Source of the DNA: JAQVEM01 sp964610315
Lineage (GTDB): Bacteria; Actinomycetota; Humimicrobiia; Humimicrobiales; Humimicrobiaceae
NCBI GenBank assembly: GCA_964610315.1
Contig: CAZSVM010000018.1
Span: 1 to 52,349, forward strand
DNA: 52,349 nucleotides
Direction: 5' to 3'
The notes under the pieces: model-generated
Database searches by the model: none
What the model was told of the DNA's origin: nothing
What the model saw: only the letters and a program-made list of their open reading frames with translations
Part shown: piece after piece, positions 26,861-36,107 of the stretch
How the letters are laid out: every line of letters begins with the position of its first letter
Numbering within the stretch: the stretch's first letter is position 1
Made by a program: the position numbers and the translations under genes

Positions 26861-28237
26861 TTAACTTCCGGCGAATCTTTTGGCTATTGCTTGCGCAATA
26901 AAGGCTACTGCAAAAAGTGCGCTTACTACTATCATAAGAGGGTGAAGTTCTTTGAATTTACCCTTGAATAATTTAATTAAAGTATAACTTATAAAGCCGA
27001 ATCCAATTCCGTAAGAAATACTATAGGTAAACGGCATAATAATTATGGTTAGAAATGCCGGTATGCCTATTTCGTAATCCTTAAAATCAATCTTGCTTAA
27101 AACAGTCATCATCAGGAAACCAACTACAATAAGAGCAGGAGAGGTAACCGGATATTTAAAAACTCCTTCTGTTACTTCTACTCCCCCTCCGATAACCGCG
27201 ATCAGAGGAGCAAAAAATACGGAAACCATAAAAAGGAAACCGGTCATGGTAGGCATGATACCGGTCCTGCCGCCATCAGACACTCCTGATGCACTCTCGA
27301 TATAGGTGGTTATTGAGCTGGCACCAAACAGGCCTCCGGCCACTGCCGCCAGAGAGTCCACTAGAAGAACTCTTTTCAAATTAGGAAGACTGCCATTTTT
27401 ATCAAGCAATCCTGCCTCTTCACCTACACCTATGACCGTTCCCATGGTATCAAAAAAGTCGGTCATAAATAGAGCAAAAATCATAACCAGAGCAGCTATA
27501 TTTAACATTCCATTGCTCCATACTGCTCCAACCAGATCAGCCTTAAAAAATGTAGCGAAACTTTCCCTGGTTGGAATACTCATGAATCTGGTGGGAATGG
27601 GTATTACTCTGAATGCCATCCCGGCAATAGCGGTACCGATTATTCCCAGTAAAATCCCGCCTCTTATTCTAAATGCAACCAGAATTGAAGTAAGCACCAG
27701 GCCAAAAGCGGCCAATTGGGTATAATGAGCAGTAAAATCACCCAATGTCACCGCAGTAGCGGAACTTATACCTACAAAGCCTGCCTCCTGAACACCGATA
27801 AAGGCAATAAAAAGGCCGATTCCAACCCCAATAGCATACTTTAATCCCATTGGTATCGCTCTCATTATCATACTTCGAAGACCGGTTAATACAAATATGG
27901 TTACCAGAATTCCCTCAATAACAATAATCCCCATAGCCTGCGGCCAGCTAAGGCCCAATCCAAAAATAATGGTAAACACCACTATAGCATTAATTCCCAT
28001 TCCTGAAGCCAGTGCAAAAGGAGTATTGGTTAAAACCCCCATCAATACACTCATCAGTCCGGCGCCTATACAGGTAGCAATGACTGCTCCTTCCAGAGGA
28101 ATTCCTGTTGTGCCACCCTGGGAGAGGATTGCCGGATTAACGAAGATAATGTAAGCCATAGTCATAAAAGTGGTAATCCCGGCAACAATCTCTGTCCTTA
28201 TGGTAGTATTCCTTTCCTTGAGTTTAAAATAGCCCAA
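26861..28237 (-). CDS. NCS2 family (AzgA/PbuG-like) purine permease
   Basis: A 458-residue transporter with 12-14 membrane segments. The N-terminus (FKLKERNTTIRTEIVAGITT) and the blocks GMGINAIVVFTI and FDTMGTVIGVGEEAG are characteristic of the AzgA/PbuG branch of nucleobase:cation symporters that import adenine, guanine or hypoxanthine. The start is TTG, supported by a strong GGAGG six bases upstream. I looked for a purine riboswitch in the 130-base leader and saw none; instead a 16-base palindrome lies there. It ends at a clear terminator and is monocistronic. Confidence 0.93.
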   Translation of the reverse strand: MGYFKLKERNTTIRTEIVAGITTFMTMAYIIFVNPAILSQGGTTGIPLEGAVIATCIGAGLMSVLMGVLTNTPFALASGMGINAIVVFTIIFGLGLSWPQAMGIIVIEGILVTIFVLTGLRSMIMRAIPMGLKYAIGVGIGLFIAFIGVQEAGFVGISSATAVTLGDFTAHYTQLAAFGLVLTSILVAFRIRGGILLGIIGTAIAGMAFRVIPIPTRFMSIPTRESFATFFKADLVGAVWSNGMLNIAALVMIFALFMTDFFDTMGTVIGVGEEAGLLDKNGSLPNLKRVLLVDSLAAVAGGLFGASSITTYIESASGVSDGGRTGIMPTMTGFLFMVSVFFAPLIAVIGGGVEVTEGVFKYPVTSPALIVVGFLMMTVLSKIDFKDYEIGIPAFLTIIIMPFTYSISYGIGFGFISYTLIKLFKGKFKELHPLMIVVSALFAVAFIAQAIAKRFAGS

Positions 28238-28274
28238 AACACACCTCCTTACCTTTTTTCATAATAAAAACAAT

Positions 28275-28336
28275 TTAACTTACAAGTTAATTTTTCTTAA
28301 AAAGAACTTATTAAAATCTTTTTAATAATTTTACAA
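28275..28336 (-). promoter_or_regulatory. permease promoter and leader palindrome
   Basis: Minus-strand -35 TTGTAA (28331-28336), 17-base spacer, -10 TAATAA (28308-28313). Downstream lies the palindrome TTAACTT-AC-AAGTTAA (28275-28290), placed where a repressor would block early elongation. The regulator is unknown; the boxes are weak. Confidence 0.4.
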
Positions 28337-28367
28337 ATAAACAAATAAACGATAAAATTTAAAAAAT

Positions 28368-28568
28368 ATGGAAGCAATAAAAAACTTTTTTACGGCAGAA
28401 AATATAAAAACTTTTTTTATAAATATATATGGCTGGCTGGAAAACGTACTTACCAGAGCTTTTGGCAAAATAGGATACGAACCCATAAGGAATCTGCTGA
28501 TCAACCCCTGGTTCTGGATTATTATAATAGCTCTAATTCTTTTGAGCCTCATTTTTAGAAGAAGATAG
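28368..28568 (+). CDS. small membrane protein, 66 residues
   Basis: A 66-residue protein: an amphipathic N-terminal part (residues 1-45) and a single C-terminal membrane helix (PWFWIIIIALILLSLIF) closed by RRR. The composition looks like a real tail-anchored small protein, not a chance frame. It has no SD. It is the only plus-strand gene between the divergent permease and the convergent sigma-operon gene, whose 3' end it overlaps by 36 bases tail to tail. No family is recognised. Confidence 0.6.
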   Translation: MEAIKNFFTAENIKTFFINIYGWLENVLTRAFGKIGYEPIRNLLINPWFWIIIIALILLSLIFRRR

Positions 28569-28877
28569 TTGATTTTTGCCTGCACCGGGCTTCTCCTCCC
28601 CTAAAAATAATTTAACTATAAAAACAGCAAGGATAACCATAGAAATTAAAGTTATAGCCAGAGTTGCAAAAGCTCCCGGATTATTTTTAATTTTTTCAGC
28701 AATCAAATAAATCCTGGAATTACTTTTCTTAAAAAAATCCAAAAATTTATCATCCAGTAAACTTCTATCTGTCCGGTTAATATGAGATATCCTGTCTATT
28801 ATTTTTTTCTCTACGTCACCGGAAGGCTCTATAACCGCATTTCTGGCAATTTTTAAATACTTATTAACGTTATTCAT
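28533..28877 (-). CDS. small membrane protein, possible anti-sigma partner
   Basis: A 114-residue protein with a cytoplasmic N-terminal part (about 1-65, including DVEKKIIDRI) and one membrane helix (about 70-92), then a short polar tail. It is the gene directly after the ECF sigma factor in the same direction (117 bases). Position and topology (cytoplasmic domain plus one helix) fit an anti-sigma factor, but the zinc-binding HxxxCxxC motif of the usual ZAS domain is absent, so this is only inference. Confidence 0.7.
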   Translation of the reverse strand: MNNVNKYLKIARNAVIEPSGDVEKKIIDRISHINRTDRSLLDDKFLDFFKKSNSRIYLIAEKIKNNPGAFATLAITLISMVILAVFIVKLFLGEEKPGAGKNQLSSSKNEAQKN

Positions 28878-28994
28878 TCATTCAATATAAAAATTTCCCA
28901 ATAAATTTGAAACCACAGTATAATAAATTACAGTATAATAGATTTAAATTGATTCTTTTTGTTTCATCTTAAATCTCATTACACCTGTTTATAC

Positions 28995-29582
28995 TTATGT
29001 TTTTAGTTTTTCTTTTATCATTTTCCTGGCACGGTGAATATTGGTTTTTACGGTTCCAATGGGCTTTCCGGTCAGGTTCGATATTTCTCTATAACTATAA
29101 TCCTGAAGATCTCTTAAAATAAGGGGAATCCTGTAACTCTCATCAAGGTTTACTATAATCTTTAAAATTTCCTTTACTGTTTCTTTATTGAAATAATTTT
29201 TCTCCAGGTTCTGGCTGAATTTAGTAAAAACTATTTCATACTCATCGGTTATTTTATCCAGACTTACTTTTTTATCCTTTGTTTTTGAATGAAGTCTTAA
29301 TTTATCAATACAGGTATTTACGGTAAGCTTTCTTATCCAGGTTTTAAAGCTGGAAAGGCCCCTGAAGCCTTTTATCGACAGGTATACCTTCACAAACACT
29401 TCCTGACTTACATCCTCTGCTTCGTGAGTGTCTCTTAATATAAAAAAGGCAGTAGTATAGACATATTTTGAAAATTGCCTGACTAGCTCTTCAAAAGCAG
29501 CCTTGTCTCCCCTCTTTGACTTCACAATCAGTACTTTTTCATCAATTTCACGGGGTCTGCTTTTTTTATTATTTTTATCCAA
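28995..29582 (-). CDS. ECF-type RNA polymerase sigma factor
   Basis: A 195-residue sigma-70 family protein of the extracytoplasmic-function type. Region 2 includes RDTHEAEDVSQEVFVKVY and the DNA-melting part FRGLSSFKTWIRKL (about 60-90); region 4 includes the helix-turn-helix YSYREISNLTGKPIGTVKTN (about 165-185). It starts at TTG with SD AAGGGG. The gene lies 39 bases after htrA and before a small membrane protein, so it is probably co-transcribed with the protease and controls an envelope-stress regulon. Confidence 0.93.
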   Translation of the reverse strand: MDKNNKKSRPREIDEKVLIVKSKRGDKAAFEELVRQFSKYVYTTAFFILRDTHEAEDVSQEVFVKVYLSIKGFRGLSSFKTWIRKLTVNTCIDKLRLHSKTKDKKVSLDKITDEYEIVFTKFSQNLEKNYFNKETVKEILKIIVNLDESYRIPLILRDLQDYSYREISNLTGKPIGTVKTNIHRARKMIKEKLKT

Positions 29583-29621
29583 TATTCCCCTTTTCTGGTG
29601 TCGCTCCGCTCTTCTTACATT

Positions 29622-30752
29622 TTAACTTGAAGGAGCTTCAGCCAATTTGAGTGTAACCGTCAGATACTCTCCATTTCTGTATAATTTAATGGTTGCTTCG
29701 TCTCCTATATTATGCTTGAGAATCTGGGAAATTAATTCATATGGATTATTCACCTTGACTCCATCAAGTTCTGTAATTACATCTCCCGCCTTTATTCCGG
29801 CACTTTCCGCAGGAGACCCCGGAGCAATACCGCTAATGTACGCTCCAATAACATCAGTAGTATTATTTGGATCCCATGTTATGCCTATATAAGGAATTTT
29901 TGCTTTTCCATACTCAATGATCTGACTAGCGATGTCTGTAACTGTATTGCTGGTTATGGCAAATCCAATCCCTGCGCTCGCTCCCGATGGGGATAATATT
30001 AGAGTATTGATTCCTATCACCTGGCCGTTTGAATCTACCAGTGGCCCTCCGCTGTTACCCTCATTTATGGCAGCATCTGTCTGGATCAGATTAACTGGAA
30101 TTGTAATATTCCTCTCCTTGGCACTTATTATCCCCAAAGTTACCGTTTGCTGAAGCCCAAAGGGGCTTCCTACAGCAATAACCACATCTCCTACTTTCAC
30201 GTTGTCCACTGTAGTAAAATTAGCGGCTTTCAGTCCGTTTGCTTCTATCTTTATAACCGCTACATCAGTAATCCTATTTGCTTCTACCAGTTTTGCCGGA
30301 TACTCGCTGCCATCGGATAAAGTCACCACTATCTTCTCGGCATCAGCGGCCACATGATAATTAGTTATAATATAACCATCTGTGGTATAAATTACTCCGG
30401 AACCTATTCCCTCCTGTTCCTGGGTCTGCCCGAATATATCCTGAACCGGTATAGTTACTTTTATATTTACTACCGATGGTGTTATTTCTTCAACAACTTT
30501 ACTGATTGCGCTGTCGAATTCATTAAGTAAAAGTTCTCCTCCTGTGCTCACTGCAGCTTCCGCTGTTTCCTCGCTGGTAACCTGCTGCTGGCTTTCTACC
30601 CTTTCCTTAAATAAATCTGCAATACTGACTTTATTCACTGCAACCAGGATACCCAGCATACTTATTCCGCCCACCACAAAAAAGACTATGGCAATCAATA
30701 TTATTATAAGACCTTTCACCAAAAAAGATTTAAAATTATTATTTTCATTCAT
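29622..30752 (-). CDS. HtrA/DegP-type membrane-anchored serine protease
   Basis: A 376-residue protease. An N-terminal membrane anchor (about 13-38) is followed by a trypsin-like domain with a full triad: His133 (TNYHVAA), Asp163 (TDVAVIK) and Ser234 (GNSGGP). A single PDZ domain is at about 280-370 (GIKAGDVITELDGVKV). This is the common HtrA layout of Gram-positive and actinobacterial types and would degrade misfolded envelope proteins. It precedes the ECF sigma gene by 39 bases. SD AAGGGAG lies before the ATG. Confidence 0.94.
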   Translation of the reverse strand: MNENNNFKSFLVKGLIIILIAIVFFVVGGISMLGILVAVNKVSIADLFKERVESQQQVTSEETAEAAVSTGGELLLNEFDSAISKVVEEITPSVVNIKVTIPVQDIFGQTQEQEGIGSGVIYTTDGYIITNYHVAADAEKIVVTLSDGSEYPAKLVEANRITDVAVIKIEANGLKAANFTTVDNVKVGDVVIAVGSPFGLQQTVTLGIISAKERNITIPVNLIQTDAAINEGNSGGPLVDSNGQVIGINTLILSPSGASAGIGFAITSNTVTDIASQIIEYGKAKIPYIGITWDPNNTTDVIGAYISGIAPGSPAESAGIKAGDVITELDGVKVNNPYELISQILKHNIGDEATIKLYRNGEYLTVTLKLAEAPSS

Positions 30753-30818
30753 TTAACATACTCCCTTTATTTAGCATACTCCTTTATTATTAAAAAGATG
30801 AAATGTTTACTCTGTTTG

Positions 30819-32222
30819 TTATGTCCCCTCAACTTCTTCAGCCTTATCAGCCCCACCAGTTTCTTCAACAGGAACATTGCCAGATCTCAACCTGAGAGCA
30901 TCTTCCTGAATTTTTAATGCAGCGTCCGCAGGAAGCAGATCTCCGGAAATAACGCTTCTGGCATTGTCTCTTATAGCATCCCTTATTACCATTATAAGTT
31001 TCTCATATGGTTTACCTCTGCACAACTTTGCCTGCTGAACAGCGTTGTAAATTATATCGTCGTCTCTAATTACTTCACTTCTGTCAATATTTTTTAAAAC
31101 CGGAAAAGTGTCCGTACTTGAAGTCCATTCGATCTGTATCTCTTCCGAGAGAATATATTTTATAAATTCACTGGCAGCCGCCAGTTCATTTCCGTAACAA
31201 TTTACGTTTATCATAAAACCAACGCCGGAAATCAACGGCGTAGGATTTTTATTGCCCTGCCAAACCCGGGGTATCTTTTCTATACCGATATTTAATCCTG
31301 CCGATTGATACTCCTCAACCGCACTGATATTATCTATAATCATATGAGCATTTCCACTCTTAAATAACTCATTTATCTCGTTGTAGTCGATATTATAAGG
31401 TAAAATTTTATTTTCATTATATATATAATCTAAAAATTCCATAGTCTTCACCGTTGCCTGGTTATCCAAAGTCAAAGAGTTAGAACCATAATCAACAATC
31501 CAATCGTCATACCCTCCTATAAAAGGTATTATCCAATCAGCTTCATCAGCATTTAGCAGAAATCCATAAATTCCGCTACCGAAATCATTTACTTCTTCGC
31601 AATATTCAATAACTTCTTCAAAACTCAGAGGAGGATTTTCTACAAGATCTTTATTATAAAAAAGCACTAAAAAATCAAAACTCCTGAAAGGAATTATATA
31701 ATTTCTGCCGTTATACTTGGAAATCTCCGTAAGGCCGTCAAGGAATAAAGAATAATCTGCTGCTTCCACCGCTTCGCCTGTAATTTCTTTTACCACGTTT
31801 TCGGGAACCAGTCTCTGCAATCCGTCAAAATTCAGCAAAATCAACTCAGGTCCGGCACCGGCAAGACTGGCTGCTTCAAACTGATCCTCCAGCTCCTCCT
31901 GACTTCTAAAATGCTCCGTATCCACTTCGATATAACTATTAGCAGCCATAAAATTATCTATACTTTCCATCAAGGCAATCCTTCCTTTGGGTTCCAGACA
32001 ATCCCACAACGTAATCTTTACCTCAAGCTTTTCTCCATTAGTTAATTCATTCTGGGGACTTTCTGCTGCTTCTTCCTCAACCAAACCAGTTTCGTTTTCC
32101 GTCTGGGGATTTAGCAACTTACAGGATACGGTAATTAACAACAAAAATAGTGAGGGCACTATAAACAGTACCAATAATTTTTGAAATGTTTTATTTCTAA
32201 ACTCAAAGATATGCCGGTACAT
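30819..32222 (-). CDS. orphan ABC sugar-binding lipoprotein
   Basis: A 467-residue family-1 solute-binding protein. The signal region ends in TVSC (lipid cysteine 34), followed by an acidic linker (about 40-65) and a two-lobed binding domain (KITLWDCLEPKGR, AGAGPELILLNFDGLQ, FDFLVLFYNKDL). It is more diverged than the two other binding proteins in this window and has no permease beside it. It is 66 bases upstream of htrA in the same direction. It may share permeases encoded elsewhere or act as a sensor; ligand unknown. Confidence 0.87.
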   Translation of the reverse strand: MYRHIFEFRNKTFQKLLVLFIVPSLFLLLITVSCKLLNPQTENETGLVEEEAAESPQNELTNGEKLEVKITLWDCLEPKGRIALMESIDNFMAANSYIEVDTEHFRSQEELEDQFEAASLAGAGPELILLNFDGLQRLVPENVVKEITGEAVEAADYSLFLDGLTEISKYNGRNYIIPFRSFDFLVLFYNKDLVENPPLSFEEVIEYCEEVNDFGSGIYGFLLNADEADWIIPFIGGYDDWIVDYGSNSLTLDNQATVKTMEFLDYIYNENKILPYNIDYNEINELFKSGNAHMIIDNISAVEEYQSAGLNIGIEKIPRVWQGNKNPTPLISGVGFMINVNCYGNELAAASEFIKYILSEEIQIEWTSSTDTFPVLKNIDRSEVIRDDDIIYNAVQQAKLCRGKPYEKLIMVIRDAIRDNARSVISGDLLPADAALKIQEDALRLRSGNVPVEETGGADKAEEVEGT

Positions 32223-32393
32223 TTCCGATCCCAGTTTCTTTAATAAAAACCAAATTTGTTTAATTATATTATAAATGCTATTTTCAATCTATATCATAAA
32301 AACAACAAAAAGAAAGTTCCGGGGAAATAATTAAAAACTTTTTACAGCAGTAAGGCAGGCATTGAAATATGCTATATCCCAAGGTCAAGCAGG

Positions 32394-33095
32394 CTAATCG
32401 CTTTTCCCCTGCCCATAATAAGCGCCCTTTCCGTGTTTTCTGAAGTAGTGTTTCTCAAGAAGACTTCTTTTTATGTTTCCAAGCCGGGGATTAATTATTA
32501 CAGAATAAAGTGCAATTCTGGCAACCTCCTCTAATGCAATACTAATTTTTACAGCTTCCTTTGCATTTGTTCCCCAGCAAAAGGGGCCATGACAGGCAAC
32601 CAGTACTGCCCTCATGTAATGATAATCTACTGATTTAAATGTATCTATGATTAACTTTCCTGTTTCCAGCTCATAATTTTTTATTATGGAGCTGTTACTT
32701 ATAACTCCGGTACAGGGTATCTCCCCACAAAAAAAATCCGCATGAGTGGTACCCAGGCAGGGTATAGCTTTTTTAGCCTGAGCCCAGGCAGTAGCATAAA
32801 TGGAGTGGGTATGTACCACCCCGCCAATATCGGGAAAGTTTTTATAAAGTTCCAGGTGAGTTTTTGTATCCGACGAAGGATTTAATTTCCCTTCCGCCTT
32901 ATTCCCCTCCAGATCCACCAAAACTATATCCTTATGAGTCAGTTTCTCATAGGGTATCCCGCTGGGTTTAATAGCAACCAGGGACTTCTCCCTGTCAATT
33001 CCGGATACGTTCCCAAAGGTAGAGGTAACCAGCCCGCTCGAGTAAAGTTTCATATTGGATTCATACACTTCTTTTTTTAGCTTTAAAAGATTCAT
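32394..33095 (-). CDS. araD: L-ribulose-5-phosphate 4-epimerase
   Basis: A 233-residue class-II aldolase-fold enzyme converting L-ribulose-5-phosphate to D-xylulose-5-phosphate, the last step of arabinose breakdown. Zinc ligands are visible in VHTHSIYATAWA (two histidines) and in VACHGPFCWG (third). ATHADFF-type and SSDTKTHLELY blocks are typical of AraD. The ATG overlaps the ribulokinase stop by four bases (ATGA). It ends the arabinose operon; no strong terminator is visible in the 171 bases after it. Confidence 0.94.
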   Translation of the reverse strand: MNLLKLKKEVYESNMKLYSSGLVTSTFGNVSGIDREKSLVAIKPSGIPYEKLTHKDIVLVDLEGNKAEGKLNPSSDTKTHLELYKNFPDIGGVVHTHSIYATAWAQAKKAIPCLGTTHADFFCGEIPCTGVISNSSIIKNYELETGKLIIDTFKSVDYHYMRAVLVACHGPFCWGTNAKEAVKISIALEEVARIALYSVIINPRLGNIKRSLLEKHYFRKHGKGAYYGQGKSD

Positions 33096-34753
33096 TTTCT
33101 TAACTCATTCTCCAGCAGATTTCCCAGCCTCTCATATCTTTTATAGAGATGATTATAAATAGAGATATTCTTTTTATCAGGTTTATAAACGGTCTCAAAC
33201 TGCGAGGCCATATATTCCTGCGCCTCCTCTACCGACTTATATATTCCGGCCGTTACTGCCCCAAAGATGGCAGCTCCCAATGCTACAGACTGCTCCGATT
33301 TTGTTACCTTCACCGGCATATTAAGAACATCAGACAATACCTGTACTACCAATGGTGATTTTTTGGGTATTCCTCCAATAGCTACCACTTGGTTTATTGC
33401 AATATTTTCCTCTTTAAACCTTTCTATTATGGCTTTTGCGCCAAATGCCGTAGCCTCAACCAGTGTTCTAAATAGTTTTGGAGCACCGGTTCCCAGAGTT
33501 AATCCCAAAATTGCTCCCTTTAGCTTCTGGTCTGCATAAGGGGTTCTTCTTCCATTGAGCCAGTCCAGAGCAATTAAGCCATTATCCTCGGGGCTTATTT
33601 TTGAGGCTTCCCTGGTAAGTTCAGGAATAATTAAATCAATGACTTTTTTTATTTTTTCTTTATTTATAGCACTTGACGGTACTTTTTCAAAAGGCCAGTA
33701 AAGTAAATCCCGGAACCAGGCATAAACATCTCCATATGCAGACTGCCCTGCTTCCAGTCCTATCATACCCGGTATTACGGAACCGTCAACCTGCCCGCAT
33801 ATACCGGAAACAAGTTTTTCTCCAATTTCTTCTTTTGGGCTTACTGTAATATCGCAGCAGGAAGTACCAATTATTTTTACGAAAGTACCCGGACTAACTC
33901 CTGCCCCCACTGCCCCCATATGGGAATCATAAGCTCCTATGGAAATAGGGATACCTTCTTTTAAACCTAGCCTTGCTGCCCACTTGGTGGTCAGTCCTCC
34001 CGCAGTGTTATCCGAAGTATAAGTTTCTGTATACAATCTATCTCTTAAGCCCGATAATAGAGGTGATATTTTTACCAGGAACTCTTCCGGAGGGAGTCCT
34101 CCCCAGGAAGCATGCCACATTGCCTTATGGCCTGCCGCACATCTGCTCCGCTTCATCCTTATGGGATTCATATTAGCTGTAAGCAAGGCCGGTACCCAGT
34201 CTGCATGCTCAACCCATGAGAAAGCAGCTTCCTTTGTCTTATTATCTTCTTTTAATACATGAAGTATCTTTGCCCAGAACCACTCCGAAGAATATACTCC
34301 TCCCTCATACTTGGTATAATCCTCTCCTCCCCAGGATCTGGCAATCTTATTTATTAACTCTGCTTCTTCCACGGTACTATGGTCTTTCCACATCACAAAC
34401 ATAGCATTCGGATTATCTTTAAAATCTTCCCTTAAAGCCAGAGCCCTGCCATTTTCATCCACCGGTCCTGCGGTAGAACCGGTTGTAGCTATACCTATAC
34501 CTGCAATATTATCTTTTATGTGCGGAGAAGCCCCTTTTATTGCGCTTGCTATTGATTCTTCAAGGGATTCGATATGATCCAGTGGATGCTGCCGGAACCG
34601 GCTCTTCTCGGGACTGCAGTACATTCCTTCTGCCCATCTCTTAAAATAAGAGACACCGGATGATATTTCTTTACCATTAAAAGTGTTTACGATAACTGAG
34701 CGTACGGAATCTGTTCCGAAATCTATACCCATTACATATCTGGATTCTTTCAT
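33092..34753 (-). CDS. araB: ribulokinase
   Basis: A 553-residue FGGY-family sugar kinase that phosphorylates L-ribulose at position 5. The N-terminal phosphate loop VMGIDFGTDSVRS, the substrate region MWKDHSTVEEAELI, and the C-terminal ATP-site VAIGGIPKKSPLVVQVLSDVL are all present; the length matches AraB. The start has no clear SD. It is translationally coupled to araD and follows the ROK regulator gene by 32 bases, in the order isomerase, ROK, araB, araD. Confidence 0.95.
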   Translation of the reverse strand: MKESRYVMGIDFGTDSVRSVIVNTFNGKEISSGVSYFKRWAEGMYCSPEKSRFRQHPLDHIESLEESIASAIKGASPHIKDNIAGIGIATTGSTAGPVDENGRALALREDFKDNPNAMFVMWKDHSTVEEAELINKIARSWGGEDYTKYEGGVYSSEWFWAKILHVLKEDNKTKEAAFSWVEHADWVPALLTANMNPIRMKRSRCAAGHKAMWHASWGGLPPEEFLVKISPLLSGLRDRLYTETYTSDNTAGGLTTKWAARLGLKEGIPISIGAYDSHMGAVGAGVSPGTFVKIIGTSCCDITVSPKEEIGEKLVSGICGQVDGSVIPGMIGLEAGQSAYGDVYAWFRDLLYWPFEKVPSSAINKEKIKKVIDLIIPELTREASKISPEDNGLIALDWLNGRRTPYADQKLKGAILGLTLGTGAPKLFRTLVEATAFGAKAIIERFKEENIAINQVVAIGGIPKKSPLVVQVLSDVLNMPVKVTKSEQSVALGAAIFGAVTAGIYKSVEEAQEYMASQFETVYKPDKKNISIYNHLYKRYERLGNLLENELRK

Positions 34754-34785
34754 GGTTTTTTATACAGACTTTGCTATAGTTTAAT

Positions 34786-36045
34786 TTAAACTTTGCTTAA
34801 ATTTTTCTTTATAATATAATGGCCTGCAATATTGGAACTCTCAAGATCAAAAATATTATCAAAAACAATAGATGCAGCTCCTATAACTCCGACATTTTCT
34901 CCCAATTCTGAAAACTGGATATTATAATTATCTTTAACCTTGGGAAAAGTATTTTGGGAAACCGATTTTTTAACTTTTTCCAAATATCTCTCCCCGAATT
35001 TAACGACTTCGCCGTGAATGATAATTAGTTCCGGGTTAAACATTTTAATTGTATTGGAAATTCCGATACCAAGATACTCAGCGTTTTTCTCCACATTTCT
35101 TGTTACTACCTCATCACCCTGTTCAAAAAGCCTGTACAAATCCTCCATTCCAAGCTTACTATTATCATAATCAGTAGACTTTCCGCTTTTTCCAATATCA
35201 GTTATTATGTCTTCCATGAGAGAGTTGATTGAGCATAAAGTTTCAAGACAGCCTATATTCCCACAATGACATTCCCTGTTCCCAGCAAGATTAGTTATTA
35301 TATGGCCAACCTCTCCTGCCATTCCTTTATCTCCTACCATAAGTTTATTATCTATAAATACACCGGTTCCGATACCTATTCCGGTCTCTACACATACAAA
35401 ATTATTAACATTTTTAGCCAGTCCATATTTTTTCTCCGCAATCGCCTGGACCCTGCACTCATTTTCAATAAAAGCAGGAAGATTAATTTTTTTCTCTATA
35501 ATCTCTTTGAGGTTTATATTATTCCATCCACTCAGGTTCGGTGAAAAAATAACCAGACCTTTTTTACCGTCGACCAAGCCCGTAGCTCCTATTCCAATAC
35601 CTATTATTTCTTCTTTATTAATCCTGGTTTTCCTTATAATTTCCCTTACATTCTTTACCAGCTTATCTATAACCACATCAGGTCCCAGCCACTCTTCGGT
35701 AGGAATTTTTATTATATCTATTATATTCGATCCCAGATCGGTAATGGCAATCCTTATACTTTTTACTCCTATCATAACTCCCACTATACAATTCGCTCTG
35801 GCATTAAACCGAAGCAGTACTGCTTTTTTACCGCCGGAGGGAGTAGATGCACTTTTGCCCATTTCCTCTATAAGGCCATCTTCGATCAATTCGTTTATAT
35901 AGGATGAAGTAGTGGGGCGACTTATTTTAAGCCTTCTTGAAATGTCAATCCGGGATATAGGTCCCGTATCTATTACTATTTTAAGAATATTTTTCTTGTT
36001 TATTTCTTTCAGTGAAATATTATTTTTTTCTTCCCCGTAAATCAT
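34786..36045 (-). CDS. ROK family transcriptional repressor (XylR/NagC type)
   Basis: A 419-residue regulator. An N-terminal winged helix (about 12-75; ISRIDISRRLKISRPTTSSY) is fused to a ROK kinase-like sugar-sensing domain with the zinc motif CHCGNIGCLE (about residues 258-267) and GIGTGVFI. It lies inside the arabinose catabolic operon (63 bases after the isomerase gene). Two promoters in the locus carry TGTTAGT-N7-ACTAACA-type palindromes over their -10 boxes, matching known XylR/ROK operators, so it probably represses both the catabolic genes and the importer until arabinose is present. Confidence 0.92.
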   Translation of the reverse strand: MIYGEEKNNISLKEINKKNILKIVIDTGPISRIDISRRLKISRPTTSSYINELIEDGLIEEMGKSASTPSGGKKAVLLRFNARANCIVGVMIGVKSIRIAITDLGSNIIDIIKIPTEEWLGPDVVIDKLVKNVREIIRKTRINKEEIIGIGIGATGLVDGKKGLVIFSPNLSGWNNINLKEIIEKKINLPAFIENECRVQAIAEKKYGLAKNVNNFVCVETGIGIGTGVFIDNKLMVGDKGMAGEVGHIITNLAGNRECHCGNIGCLETLCSINSLMEDIITDIGKSGKSTDYDNSKLGMEDLYRLFEQGDEVVTRNVEKNAEYLGIGISNTIKMFNPELIIIHGEVVKFGERYLEKVKKSVSQNTFPKVKDNYNIQFSELGENVGVIGAASIVFDNIFDLESSNIAGHYIIKKNLSKV

Positions 36046-36107
36046 AAAATATATTACTTAGTTAAAATCTTTCTGCCTATTTATTTTATTATTCAAAATT
36101 AAAAAAT

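Noticed and set aside
28238..28367. Possible purine riboswitch before the NCS2 permease
   Set aside because: None of the conserved purine-riboswitch junction or loop sequences is visible; only a short palindrome is present.
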